From Stagonosporopsis chrysanthemi (taxonomy: Eukaryota > Ascomycota > Dothideomycetes > Pleosporales > Didymellaceae), in the NCBI GenBank assembly GCA_022560025.1, contig JAFISE010000042.1, positions 147,398 to 211,397 on the forward strand: DNA of 64,000 nucleotides, given 5' to 3'. The position numbers were made by a program, and so were the translations under genes. How positions within the stretch are numbered: position 1 is the first letter of the stretch; each line of letters opens with the position of its first letter. The notes under the pieces were generated by a model, which did not search any database, was not told where the DNA came from, and saw nothing but the letters and a program-made list of their open reading frames with translations. Shown here piece after piece: positions 37,134 to 49,221 of the stretch.

Positions 37134-39668
37134 ATGGCGTGCTGTATCCTTACAGCCGTGATTATGAACCAGCTGATCAAGATCTGTGATGCGCTCGACA
37201 TCAGCTTCCTACAAATCAAATACAACGACGACGAGGAGGGAGGGTCCTGCGCTCCAGCAGAAAGACAGCAGAAACCCAAAACAGGGACATGCCGCATCAT
37301 TGTCGATGGCATGACCTGTAGTGCGTGCTCGTCAAGTATCGCACACGAGTTGGAGGGGCTCCATGGAGTGCACAGAGCAGGCGTATCGCTGGCGATAGGG
37401 CGCGCCACCGTATCCTACGACACATCCGTAATCAAAGTGGAAGACCTACTCGATGCCGTAAAAGAGATGGGCTATGGTGCAAAGGTTGAGAGAAATAACA
37501 CATTAGAGATGATCGAGCGCTTGCACCATTCGAATGAGCTACGTGGATTGAAACAAGCCCTCTCATCTGCCAGCGTTTGCTCGACACTCATCATTGGCCT
37601 CGAGTATATGCCAGTATTGGCGGCATTTAGCGTGGCACCTTCATCAGTTCATCGCGCTTCTGCTTATGTGGCACTGCTCTTGGCTGTTAAGGTCCAAGTC
37701 ATGGATGCCTGGCCGATCCATTTGCGAGCTTGGGGCCACAAAGGCAGACGGAGATTGACCATGGATACCCTCTTGAGTTCCTCCTTGCTCCTCGGATTTG
37801 GCTTGTGCCTATTGCAAGCAATCCTCCAGCAATACAAACAAAGCTTAACATACGCGTCGACTGGTTCGTTTCTTACTATCGTCATCCTTGCAGGAAAGTA
37901 CCTCGAGGCAGTGCTGAAAAGGGAGAGCAACCGCAATCTTGCCGCACTGTACGAGCTTCAGGGTGATAAAGAGATGTATGAGCTCGTCGATGGTGAGGTT
38001 AGTAACCTATTTGACCAGCCACGAACCCATACTAATTAGTGAATAGATCACCGTCTCAGCGTCATTGCTGCGGAAAGGTGACGTTGTGCTTATACACCCG
38101 CATACCACCGTGCCTTGTGATTGCTATATACTAGAAGGAAGTTCAGCAATCAACGAATCAACCATCACTGGAGAAACTCTTCCTGTCGTGAAAAGCAGAG
38201 GCGATCTGCTTCTTGCAGGGACGAAGAATCTTTCTAGCCAGATCCGTGTCGTGGTCGCATTAGATCAGATTGAGTCGTCACTGGCAAAAGTCATTGAAGG
38301 AGTGACAGCGGCTTCCGAGCAGCAATTGGAAGGCACGGAGTTCTTGGACATCATCATGAGATATTTCGTCTCTGGAGTGGTGGGTTTAGCTGCGGCGGCA
38401 TTTTTGGCGACGACGTGGAGTGAACCTTTCACACTTTCTCTGGGGGGTTTCGTGACCGCTTGCGAAAGAGCAGCAACAGTGTTGGCTGCTGCTTGCCCTT
38501 GTGGAATTGGGCTAGCCACACCATCTGCTGCTATGGCAGGCATAGGTGCGCCACCTGAAACGACTGGCTTAGAGTAAGACTGACACCCAGAACAGATATT
38601 GCGCATTCGCAAGGCATGTTACTCGGTGGCGGGATAAGAACGATGCGCGCCCTCTCCTCTACCACTCACGTCATCATGGACAAAACAGGCACACTGACAC
38701 AGGGTCGACTTGGTGTTGTCAGTCACCATTTCGTCGAGGAACTGAGACTTAACCGCCAGTTATGTTTCAGGCTTCTCGCAGCCGCAGAGTTCGAAGAAGC
38801 ACGCGTTCATCCTGTGGCAAACGCGGTCTTCAAATGGGCACTCTCAAGCTCTCAAGGTAGACCAGTGGGCTTGGTGCCAGAGACCAGGAATATGCGACGA
38901 GTCCTTGGAATGGGAGTCAGCTGTGAGGTGAAAGGACATTCGAACGAATGGATTGCCGTACATGTGGGGCACGCATCGTTTCTCTTATCAAACGGTATTG
39001 TCATTCCAGATACGCAAGACGGCAATGGACAAGCAGCTTCGAGGGTGCATTTCGCCTTTTCCAATCAATACGCTGGAAGCCTCATCATCCATGATACCAT
39101 CCGACCCAACGCATCATATGTCGTTACCAAGCTTCTGGAGTCAGGCCGCCAAGTCACAATGCTCACTGGTGACAACAATGAAGAAGCCACACGCATCTCC
39201 AGTGCTCTTGGGATCCAAGTGCTCGCGTCCCGCGCACTCCCACACGACAAAGTTGCGCATGTCAAAGAACTCCAGGCACGCGGTCATCATGTCGCCATGG
39301 TTGGTGACGGAGTGAATGACGCGCCTGCACAGGCAGTAGCAGATGTTGGTATCTCTATCTCGCGGACACAAGGGTTTCTCGTCGGTTCCGGCAGTGTGGT
39401 GATCGTCTCCGGAGATTTGCATGCCCTCGTAAAATTGTTTGCGATCTCGACAAGTGTCGTCTGGCAGGCAAAGATGAATGTTTGCTGGGCCTTGATCTAC
39501 AACACATTCGCGCTGAGTCTGGCACTGGGGCTCTGGGAGCCGTGGGGACTGCGGATCACGCAGGGTATGGCAGGGACACTCATGGCAGGGAGCAGTGCGA
39601 GCGTGTTAGGGATGAGCCTCTGGTTGCGATGGAGATTGCGAAGTTCTGGCGCTCGAATGACTGAATGA
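37134..39668 (+). CDS. Copper-transporting P1B-type ATPase
   Basis: Three exons: join(37134..37997, 38047..38545, 38596..39668), 811 aa. One heavy-metal-associated domain carries GMTCSAC (Cys62, Cys65). Then come membrane helices, the actuator TGE (TITGETLPV), the CPC metal site ACPCGIGLATPSA (Cys438/Cys440), the phosphorylated Asp483 in DKTGTLTQG, the HP motif (RVHPVA), TGDNNEEA and VGDGVNDAPA. The late helices have the Cu(I)-type YN (IYNTFALSLALGL) and MxxSS (MAGSSASVLGMSL) motifs. It would export Cu(I) from the cytosol to the secretory pathway or outside. At 811 aa with a single metal-binding domain it is shorter than Ccc2 or the CrpA-type pumps; an upstream exon could have been missed. 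Its link to the metabolic genes is positional only. Confidence 0.9.
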
Positions 39669-40344
39669 AACCTCATTCTGATAACGTATCAAGTATCATG
39701 GTCAGAGCTGTCCTGCTTGCGATGTTTGCTATTGGAAGTAACTTCCGCCTCCGAAACGAAACTGGAAGGTTGACCGAGCTACTGAACGAAGCTGTTCATC
39801 CCCACAGATCTTCTGTCACCCCGCAGCCGCGATCCTAGGAACTCCGCACATTACCACGAAACGGCTTCATTTACCAAGAGAACGGGATGTGCGCCGCGAG
39901 CGACAGGACCGCAAAGGTGCCGGCCTCCTTTGGTGTCCGTAGGCGCCCGTGAATCGAAAGACGCCGAATTTCAATCGTGACAGCCTCGCCAGCTTCCCTT
40001 CTCACAGCAAACCCAACCTCGTTCCCCTCTCGAACTGGACACCAAGGCCCGGTAGTTCTTCCGTTCTCGCTATGGTCCTTGTGAAGCAATCAATAACTGC
40101 CGAAACGACGGTCTTCTTCGCGCATGATTGCGTCGAGCGCGATGAGCGACCCATCGAATATCGCCTAGACCATGGCATGAGTATCAATAATGGGCAGTCT
40201 CCAGCTTGAGTCTACATACGCAGCTGTAAGTCAGGGGTGGTGCTGTCTTGAGTCAGTGGTCTATAAAGCATCGTGGATCTCCTTCAATTCTTCAGCACTA
40301 AATTCAAATTCGTCCTTCGCAATCTCCTTGATCAAGTCCCCATC
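39669..40344. promoter_or_regulatory. ATPase 3' flank and hydrolase promoter
   Basis: TATAAA at 40262-40267 lies 78 bases upstream of the hydrolase ATG. Short open frames on the minus strand near 39,870-40,090 lack an ATG and were not accepted as genes. Confidence 0.45.
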
Positions 40345-41712
40345 ATGAGGGCTCAATCAATCTTGCTATCTTCTCTTTTTGCACTGTTTAGCAATGCACA
40401 GGAAGCATGCGATACAGCCTGCCAAGCTAGTTTCACGCGGGTTCAGGCCATCGAAGCCTCCAGTTGGGTCTCGAAAGATGTAAAGCTCGATCCGTTCTAC
40501 AGCACTCCTGCCAACATCACGCGAGCAAAGCCTGGCGATCTTCTTCGATGGGATGACTTATCTCAAGACGTGGTCAACACAAACTTTACGCCTCCGGCAG
40601 GGATGTTGATATCCAGATTCTTATACATGACCGAGGATATTGACCGAAAGCCAATTCCTGCGAGTGCCTTTGTTCTGCTTCCATTTAACACATCTGATTG
40701 AAACAAACTCTTCAACACAGCTGTATGGACCCATGGTACAGCTGGACGCATCCGCAACTGTGCGCCCTCAAACCACAAAGATTTATATTATGAGTGGCGA
40801 GGTCCATATACTTTAGCAACGGCTTGCTATGTAGTCATTACTCCTGACTATGCTGGGCAAGGCTCGGATATACCACAAGGCTTTACGTATGGGGCTGGCT
40901 ATCTGCATGCCGCAGACGTTTCGTATGGGCTTATTGCGGCTCGCAAGGTCATTGGTGACCTGTTATCCGAAGAATGGGTTGTTGTCGGGCACAGCGAAGG
41001 TGGAATGACAGCATGGCGCACCAACCAACGTCTCGCTATGCCTGAACAAGACGATTTGCTCAAGGCGGGCAATTTTCTAGGGGCGGTAGCCATTTCACCA
41101 GCTTTACGCCCGTTTGACCTCTTTCCAGAGTCTATCAAGCGTGCTGCTGGTGGGCCTATCGGTGATGCTGTCTCGGTCTTCTTTCTGCAATCGCTTGCAC
41201 TTCTGTTCCCAGACCAGATCCGAATAGAAGACTATGTCACCGATACGGTCCTCGGTCGCCTTCCCCTAATGGACCAGGGATGTCTGCTTGTCGGACGTAC
41301 CTTGTTCTCGGATCTCACCAAAGACGAGTTATTCAAGAATTTGAGCTGGCTGGAACATCCTGCGATAGTCGACTGGCAAGAACGCTACAATGGAGCCGGT
41401 CCACATGTTTTGGCAGCACCAATGTTAGTTGTACAAGGTGTTACTGATCCGCTCACGTACGCCAACAACACCGAATGGGACTTCAACCAGACCTGTAACG
41501 CGTTCCCGAAGTTCAAAGCCACATTGACGCTGTGCCCGGATACAGACCATAACGTGGCAGCTCAAAACACGCAATTCGACTACTTCAGGTGGACGAGAGA
41601 CATTTTCGATGGAGTCGAGGTACCCGAGGGCTGTGCGATCAAGACAGCTCAGCCTGCAACGACTCGCTTCAGAAACGTGGGAGCCTTCTACTCTGGCACA
41701 GGGGGAGGCTAA
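40345..41712 (+). pseudogene. Secreted alpha/beta-hydrolase (lipase-like) with one in-frame TGA
   Basis: The frame from ATG 40345 to the stop at 41712 spans 455 codons but codon 119 (40699-40701) is TGA. Both halves are in the same frame and clearly one protein. The N-terminus is a signal peptide (MRAQSILLSSLFALFSNAQ). The second half has AVWTHGTAG (oxyanion-hole region), the nucleophile elbow GHSEGG (Ser217), Asp368 (GVTDPLTY) and His402 (DTDHN), with several Cys pairs and N-glycosylation sequons. TGG to TGA is one G-to-A transition. An intron ending at CACAG 40720 could remove the stop, but its only GT donors are poor and it would delete the conserved 'AFVLLPF' segment. A TATA-like box is intact, so the lesion looks recent, or is a sequencing error. 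Confidence 0.75.
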
Positions 41713-43165
41713 GAAGCTGCCAGGTTACCGCTTGAGCCCTGCTGCGTAACTTATCAAATTGTAGCCAGGCGGTCTTAGCGAGATGATTTGTCTCCAGGTA
41801 TGCAGCAAGCTTCAAAGTATATCGATAGACATTACGCAGCAGCGTCGAATCAACTTCTCTCTTATGCGCCTACTACTTGTTGCGGTTGGTGATACTGTGT
41901 CCGCGTGATATGTCACTAGCGGCAAGCCGCTCAATCACTGGGCCCGTTGTACGGTTTCGCACCTTGAGCTCCTGAAGCGTCATGCAACCCTAACGCCGAG
42001 CTGAGAGTTCATCAAATGACGGAGGGCAGCAACGAGCGCCCACGGGTGCGGTTCAGGTGCTTCTTCGCGTGACAGTTGCGGTCCAGGCAGTGCAAGATCG
42101 TCGCAGCACGTCCTGCTATTGCAACCAAGCATTCAAGGCAATTATCGCTCGGCAGCAAGCATCCTTCGGCCATGTCAACACAACGTTCTGTCGCGTGCAA
42201 CTGTCGCACAGTAAGCACAACACAAGCTATGACGGCTTCTGATCTTACCCGAGCAACAAACCACGACGTCACAGTGTGCATGGAGGTATCGACGTACTCC
42301 ACCCTGACTTCCGGCATCATCACGACGGCGAGATCCCCGATCTTAATAACATCAAATATCGCAACTAGTCGCCCACACTTACCAGCACGCGATCCGCGTC
42401 CTCAAACGATAGATTACTGACCAATGATAGTGGTGCTAGCGCACAAGGATGGTGCACAAGCCGCTTGTACCTGCATTTCGGCCACGCAGTGACCTTAACT
42501 TAGTCGCAGATTAGTCTTTGACTCTTGTGCCCAGCGCTTCATTTTTGCTGTTGACAGATGACAACGTCGGATTGAGAGCCCATTCGACGATCACAAGCCA
42601 TGTCGTGTCCAGCTGCATAACCATCGTTGCGATAACACAAGGGCCAAGGCTCAGCTGATCTGGCGCAGCTTGAGGTTCGCGCTTCTGTCGGCCCTCTCGG
42701 CTTGGATGGTGCTGCTCAGGAAATTGCGCTTACCACAACTAGTCCGCGCCTCATCCGAAGGAACCACCTTGTCGCATTTCCCCAGGCCTCATCTCCTTAA
42801 TGCGCCGGCGTGCTGCACATCGCGGCCCAAAGCGCCATAGTTTGGGCGGCCTAGTACCCCAGTAACGACGTTTTACCACATGCGTACCTGTATCTCCCAG
42901 GTTTAATCTCAGGGACCCCTATCCTAACGGCTTGGATACATGGCAACGACCGTGCCCACGGGAGCGTAAGGAGTCCGTCAAAAGCCCTCTGCTCCCCGGT
43001 TGCCTGGTTGTTCTACTTCCTACGCAAGGCTTCGCACGCATCACAGCCTCGTCTGCAAAGTTCAACGGCCTCTGTGCCCCGTCATTCGTTTTCAGCCGCA
43101 CCGCTTCACTCTTTCAGCGGTTCCATACAAAATAATACCGGATCAGTCGCCAATCCAACGTCAAC
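41713..43165. other. Intergenic region upstream of the GH17 gene
   Basis: 1.45 kb holding the hydrolase 3' flank and the GH17 promoter. No protein-like ORF, tRNA or repeat was recognised. Confidence 0.45.
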
Positions 43166-45097
43166 ATGAAGGCTTCTATTGTCGCTGCCTCAGCGCTTGT
43201 CGCGTCTGCTGCTGCTTTTGAGCACAAGAATCACGCTGGTTTCCACATGCGCCGCGCCGCCTATGAGCCCGCCTCGGAGGAGATCTGCACAGTTTACACC
43301 ACTGTCTACGTTCACGCTTGTAGGTGATTGACTCTCTCTTGCCAAACCCGTTCTTTGGCGATTTGAGTAGCGTACAAATTTCTAAGGCCAAGTCTCGACT
43401 AACATCTCTTAGTGCCTTCGATCGTGCCCAACACCACCGCCATCTATGAGCCTTCTACGCCTGCTGCCGAGACCTCAACCTCGTACACCGAGGAGGAGGA
43501 GTCTAGCTCTATTTACACTCCCATTGTGATCTCCACTAAGGCGCCTGAGCCTTCTCAGCCTGCCTATCCCACAGTCCCATCTGTGCCTGAGGTTTCTAAG
43601 CCAGCTGTGCCCGAGGTCTCCAAGCCAGCTGTTCCTGAGTCTTCTCAGCCAGCTGCCGAGACCTCAACCTCGTGCACCGAGGATGAGGAGTCCAGCTCTA
43701 TCTACACTCCCATTGTGATCTCCACTAAGGCGCCCGAGCCTTCTACCCCTGCTGCCGAGACCTCAACCTCGTGCACTGAGGACGAGGAGTCCAGCTCTAT
43801 TTACACTCCCATCTTGATCTCCACTAAGGCGCCCGAGCCTTCTCAGCCTGCCTACCCCACAGTCCCATCTGTGCCTGAGGTTTCTAAGCCAGCTGTGCCC
43901 GAGGTCTCCAAGCCAGCTGTTCCTGAGTCTTCTCAGCCAGCTTACCCCACCGTTCCAGCCGTGCCTGAGGTTTCTAAGCCAGCTGTGCCAGAGGTCTCCA
44001 AGCCAGCCGTTCCAGAGGTCCCTAAGCCCGTTGTCCCGGAGTCCTCGAAGGAGGCTCCTCAGCCATCGAAGCCTGCTGCTCCTGAGTACCCAACCGCGCC
44101 TGTCGACACTCCCAAGCCTGCACCAAGCAGCTCTAAGGTCGTCGAAACTCCCAAGCCCGCACCCAGCAGTTCCAAGGCTGTCAACACTCCCAAGCCGGTG
44201 CCCAGCAGCTCTAAGACTGCTGACAAGCCTAAACCCACCGGCAGCTACAGCTCCGGCGGCCGCATCGTCACCAACGGCGACCGCTGGGCCATGACCTACA
44301 CCCCTTACGCTCCCGACGGCAACTGCAAGACCGAAGCCGACATCAAGGCCGACATCAAGCAGATCGCTGACCTAGGCTTCACCACCATCCGCTCCTACAG
44401 CACCGACTGCGGTGTCTTCGAGTATGTCATTCCCGCATGCCAGGAGCACGGCTTGAAGATCATCTACGGCATCTTCCTTGAGGGTGGTGGCAGCGGCGGC
44501 AAGGGCCCCTTCTCGGAGTACGCCAACAACCAGCTCGACGACATCAAGAACGGCGCTCCCAAGGACAGTGTTGCCATGGTCATTGTCGGTAATGAGTGCA
44601 TGTTCAACAACAACTGTGTTCCCGGCGAGCTCGCCTCGTACATCGACCACGTCCGTGAGACACTTCAGGGCGCAGGCTTCCCCAAGGACATTGCCATCAC
44701 CACCACCGAGCCCGTCGGCACCTGGGAGGAGAAGGGCGCCGAGCTGTGCGCCCACATCGACGTCTTCACCGTCCAGGTCCACCCCTACTTCACCTCGACC
44801 ATCTCGCCCGACATGGCCGGCGACTTTGCCGCGCAGCAGCTCGAGCAGGCCGCCAAGGTGTGCCCCGAGGCCGCAGCAAAGGGCAAGTACATTTCCGAGA
44901 TCGGGTGGCCCAGCGCCGGAAACTCAAACGGTATTGCCGTCGCGGGTGTTGCGGAGCAGAAGGAGGCGATGAAGAAGATCGTCGAGAAGGTCGGTGCCGA
45001 GGCGACGCTGTTCAGCTTCAAGGACGACCCGTGGAAGCACCCTGGTGCGCTGGGCGTGGAGCAGCACTTTGGCTGCGCTGATGTTCTCGAGTACTAA
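43166..45097 (+). CDS. Secreted GH17 beta-1,3-glucanase / cell-wall transglycosylase with repeat stalk
   Basis: Two exons: join(43166..43319, 43413..45097), 612 aa. ATG 43166 opens a signal peptide (MKASIVAASALVASAAA). A Pro/Ser/Thr/Val-rich stalk (~residues 55-320) follows, built of duplicated blocks and probably O-mannosylated. The catalytic GH17 domain covers the last ~290 residues. The acid/base Glu446 lies in VGNECMF and the nucleophile Glu547 in ISEIGWPS, both in the expected family context. No C-terminal GPI signal is visible: the protein ends GCADVLEY. Fungal GH17 proteins of this type (Scw4/Scw10/Btgc-like) remodel beta-1,3-glucan in the wall. The 93-nt intron lies just before the stalk. 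Codon use in the catalytic domain is strongly C-ending, suggesting high expression. Confidence 0.93.
43457..44235 (+). repeat. In-frame tandem duplications in the GH17 stalk
   Basis: A block beginning AAETSTS occurs three times (near 43461, 43651 and 43751). A ~98-base block encoding QPAYPTVPSVPEVSKPAVP and onward occurs at about 43557-43654 and again at 43846-43942 with almost no differences. A third repeat type, TPKPAPSSSK, follows to 44,220. The near identity at DNA level indicates recent duplication. Confidence 0.85.
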
Positions 45098-47203
45098 ATC
45101 TCTCACTCGCTCGAGCATATGGGTTCCTCATCCCACCCCACGCCCCCTTCCTATAATCGTGTAGTGGACGGCTTGTACAGCTAAGTAACAGAGCAATCTT
45201 GTATAGAGCACACCCCGATTTCTCATCAATCAGTCCGCTGCAGTTACGTATTTACGCTTGTGTATGGTTGGTAATATCCCTCCTTGACGGCTACCCCTGG
45301 TCGTCAACAGTTTTAGCGAACGGCCTCGGTATTATTCTAGTGTGTAATTCCTCAATCTCACTGTGAGATCGAACTCAAATGAAGGAGGATGTTGTCTGTG
45401 TGTTACAGTGCTAATTTGCGCGTGCTCGTATTCATCTAGCTCTGACTTGAGAGGGCGTGCATTGATCCTTCTTGCTCAGATCAATCTATCCCGGTGGGCT
45501 ACTGCTCCACTGCAGATATGAACGGTTTGTTGCTTGTTTGTCTTGCGCTCGACGCCGAGTGGCAAGCTGGTCCAGGCTTCTGTTATACGTTGCTACTCAG
45601 CGTCGTGAGTGCCATTTGACACGATGGCGGAGTCCCGCCTCTTGACAGCACACATGTCTCGCTCGTGCCGTTTGTAAAGTCATGCCTTTGCGTTGACGTA
45701 GGCAAAAATTAGTTATGGCCTTGCACATGTCAATATGGCCATGGCCGTATCAGTGGGTTGATTTGCAAGTCCCAAGGGTGTGGGATCGTCTCACCAGCAC
45801 TTGTTTGTACTGGCAAGACGACTTCTTATTTCAGGCTCTCTGTAAAAGCGAGCACTCAACGAAAAGACTCAGTGACAACATGCTGAGCATGCGGCTGGTG
45901 CTGTTCGCAGGCGGACTTGCCACCCTCACGCCAGACACCTTTTGAAAGAAGCATCGATAACCAATCTTTGAAGGATAACACCATCAGTCGGGGAGACAGC
46001 ACGGTCGGCCAAGGTACGTCAGCAGCCAGTGACCCCAGTACACCTGGCGAGAGAATTGCATCATGCTCAGCAGCGAAATCTTTTGGTGAGAGTGCGTACG
46101 TCAACATACTGAGCAAGTAGCTGATGCCGTTTGCAGGCGGACTCGCAGGCGTGACAAGCAAGCTCGCCATGTCTTCAAGGAATGACCCGCCCTGGCAGAG
46201 ATATTGCTCAGTGATGAGAGGCTGTTGGCACACCTGCTACCAGCACAGCCACGCCACCAACAGTTGCGTCCACATGTGCGAAAGTTGCATAATCGACGAA
46301 ACGATCATGATAAGCGACACACTGCAACGTTGTGCTGACTCAACGAGTGCGGCAAGGCAGAGCCGTCAAACAATATCATTGTAAGGCGCGCTCCCTGAGA
46401 TCAGTCTCCTTGTCTGGATGTTGTCTGACTGGAAGAAGTAAGGGTTACGTGCGGGAGGAGGAAGAGGAGGAGGAGGAGAAGAATGGTAATGGAGGGTGGA
46501 GAAGAGGAGTGATACAGGAGCTGATGGCGGAGGGCTTTATATAGGGCTTTTGTTGGGATCTGCGCTAGAGCCCACACGCTAACCACTTTTCTTGCGCGGT
46601 GAAGTGAAAGGGAAACGACACGGCACTCCCCTTCAGAAGAGCAGTGAAACACTACAAGAAAGTGATCAGCTAGCTTACTGTTGGGCCCTTTCTAGGTGTC
46701 GTGCGATTAGTTTCGAATTGATTGGCCTCATTATCTGTTTGCACTTCCAGGTTGCATGCATTGCGCTTACCTGCTGATAGACGAGAAATCATTAGCAGAC
46801 GGTACCTAACGACGAAGTCTTCAAGGTTTTGAGAGCCTGCTGCCTTGATGAGGCAATTTTGACTTTGTAGCATCGTTACTGCGACTTCTCCTCATCAGTA
46901 TTGAGAAGCGCAAAGTGCACATCGGCTTCTGCTTCGAAGGCATCCTCGATCTTCGATAATGCTGTTGCAATCATATTTTAATACTCGATTCAACAGAAGC
47001 TAGGAATCTGATCTTCTCTATGAGGTTGTTGACCATTCACCGTGAGTAAGTGAATGGCGACGCCAAATGCCTCGCGCCCCCTTCGCGCAGTGGTGCAAAC
47101 GGGCCATCCTTAGCTTGCAGACTGGTTAAATCTGGCGATCATCAGTACTCAAACTTTTCCAACGTGCGCCTGCTCAAAGCGCAGTCAGCTTCCATAGTTT
47201 ACC
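45098..47203. other. 2.1-kb gene-poor region with a diverged 43-bp duplication
   Basis: No gene is supported. Two related 43-base segments lie at 45876-45918 and 46102-46144, and a purine microsatellite (GAGGAAGAGGAGGAGG...) at about 46455-46485. A 125-codon minus-strand frame spans the duplicated segments but has no recognisable domain. Confidence 0.5.
45876..46144. repeat. Diverged direct repeat pair (45876-45918 / 46102-46144)
   Basis: Both copies read CAACAT-CTGAGCA-G--GCTG-TGC-GTT-GCAGGCGGACT-GC, where dashes are differences. 35 of 43 positions match and 7 of the 8 differences are transitions, a pattern expected of RIP-like mutation but too short to prove it. Confidence 0.55.
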
Positions 47204-48502
47204 ATGGACAGCATGGAGCGCTTAGCTGCCATCCTCCCCTCTTCGAAACCAACCCCGCACACGCTTGACCTTGAAGCATATGTCGGTAGCTACACGGACG
47301 GCACATCAATCCTCCTCGTATCATCAGAGAAAAGCACTCTCCGCCTGAAGCAGTGGGGTGGCGACCCAGCAACATACACCCTAAAGCCCTACGTTCATGG
47401 TTTCATAACGTGGCCATCATTTCTGTTTTCGCTCGCTACTGTGACCTCCAAAGGTCCACCGAGTAGATTTCCCTGCGGCAGAGACCTTGAGACCAGGCAC
47501 AAGCATGTCGGCTTCACACTTGCGAGACAAACACCAGAAACTATTGCCGCATTGATCTGGCAAAAGCCAGGCACGAGCTACTCTCGGCGCTTTGCGAAGA
47601 CTGAGTTTAACACCCAATCTCCTCTGTTGGCCTTGCCGCCTGAACCACTTGACCGGATCCTAAAGCACACGCTGACCACGACAACTTACCATCACGGGGT
47701 GATTCATCTCCATGAGGAGGGGAAGTATGTTGTGCTTCCAGAAACCAAGCATATGCCTATCGATGGAGAGAAACAACGCTGGGAAGGAAATGCGAAAGAC
47801 TGGCCGACAAGATTCGATCAGGTTCAGTACACCTGCCGAAATCTCTACGCAAGGACTCGTGGACTGGAGCTGGAAACGAGGTGACTTGAGTGTAACAGTT
47901 GGAACTTTGACTCGCTCCGTCAACACCCCGAGTTGGCTGGTTTACGCCCTCACGTCCGCCAAGTCACACTTTGCAGAGAGTCCACTCGAGGTGACGTCCC
48001 CGATGAGAACATACTACATTGTCTCATTCGATTCGGAAAGGAATATCCGCCGGCAAAAATTCGTTTCGAAGTGGAGGCTTTGCGCTTGGACAAGATCCGC
48101 GTTCTGGGAAGTTTTGTTGCCTTTCGGCTAAGCATCCGCGAAGCCATCCGGGGTGTTTCCAGACCCGTCTGGAGTCGCGTGCATCAGAAGCGGATTGCGA
48201 ATTGGATCCGTGGAAAGACACCCAGTGCTTTAGATGCACCAAACATCAGGTTCTTCCCTCGCCGGCAAGACGGCTTGGGCAACGATGAGGGCTTCAACAG
48301 CCAGGAACTAGACGCGTCCGCCAGACACAAGGGCAAGGGTGCGGCGGATCTGCGCGACCACCTCCAGGCAAAAGGAGCTCTGCTAGATCTGCTGGGTGAG
48401 GACGTTGCGGAGGACGAGAAGGATCTGGAGATGCTCAGGTCTATAAGAGGCGCTGACGGGTTGTACGAACTCCTGAAACGTCGGTACACAAAGGGTATCT
48501 GA
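47204..48502 (+). CDS. F-box-like hypothetical protein; in-frame TGA or an unusual intron
   Basis: ATG 47204 (in a CCATGG context) opens a frame containing an F-box-like segment LLALPPEPLDRILKHTL (~residue 146) and FDQVQYTCRNLYARTRGLEL, typical of Pezizomycotina F-box-like proteins. TGA at 47882-47884 interrupts it. The same frame then runs on to 48502 with protein-like sequence (IRFGKEYPPAKIRFEV, VLGSFVAFRLS). Either an intron of 96 nt (GTGACT at 47880 to TTTGCAG at 47975) removes the stop in frame, or one nonsense mutation (CGA or TGG to TGA) has broken the gene. The C-terminal part is charged and probably disordered. Function unknown; an SCF adaptor is only a guess from the motif. Confidence 0.6.
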
Positions 48503-49221
48503 ATGCCCGTCAGTCAACGCAAGTTTGTAGCGATTACAGATCCCTGAGGACATGGTACCAAGCACTCCATGGCATCACACATCCATTTGTAACCACTATA
48601 GCAATATCAGCGACGTCCATAGGGGATGTGAATGTCTCCCGGCCGCGTTGTCGAATAGCAGGGGTAAGACCACGGCTCTCTGCATACACGATGAGCCTGG
48701 ACTCGAGCGACAGCGACGTTCTGGGGCGTTATGGAATGAGGCGGAGAAGGATTGAGGCAGAGACTCGATCGTGGTTGTGTCAACCCCAGTAAACATCACC
48801 ACCGCCCCTTCCCGTCCGCGTCACCACAAGCGCAAAAGCAGCAACGTGAAACAAAGTCAAGACAATAAGACATGCTCGATTGGGGTATGTAACCTATCCA
48901 CTTCGAAAATCCTAATGAAGAAGATTTCCTTGCGCACAGATTATACGTAGCGAAGGTTGAGCCGAGACAAACCCGTTTGGAGAGGCGAAGAGCGGAAAAT
49001 GTGTGGGGGTATTAAACACGGGTACAGAGTGTGAGAGATGGACGTGCGTGGTGGCGATGCAGTGCCGAGCTTTGCTGTCGCCGTGTCTAGATGGTGTGGA
49101 TGAAGTGCAGAACGAGCAAGGAAAGAGGAAGGGCCGTGAAAGCGTCGTGATGTCGAATGAGTTGGGTTGGGTATCGATCGATTTTAGATGTTGGGTGGGT
49201 GGTGAACGGGTGGCTATCGGG
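48503..49221. other. Convergent 3' intergenic region
   Basis: About 720 bases between the F-box-like gene and the epimerase stop. Open frames here read only through the antisense of the epimerase 3' end. Nothing else is supported. Confidence 0.45.

Noticed and set aside
39871..40089. Small minus-strand gene with plausible-looking sequence
   Set aside because: No ATG in frame, a stop immediately upstream, and no splice acceptor that would attach it to an upstream exon.
40670..40720. Intron removing the TGA in the secreted hydrolase
   Set aside because: The acceptor (CACAG) is good but the available GT donors (GTTCTG, GTGCCT) are poor, and splicing would delete the conserved AFVLLPF segment, so nonsense mutation is preferred, though not proven.
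44372..44782. Minus-strand frame over the GH17 catalytic region
   Set aside because: Antisense of the catalytic domain whose active-site motifs are clear on the plus strand.
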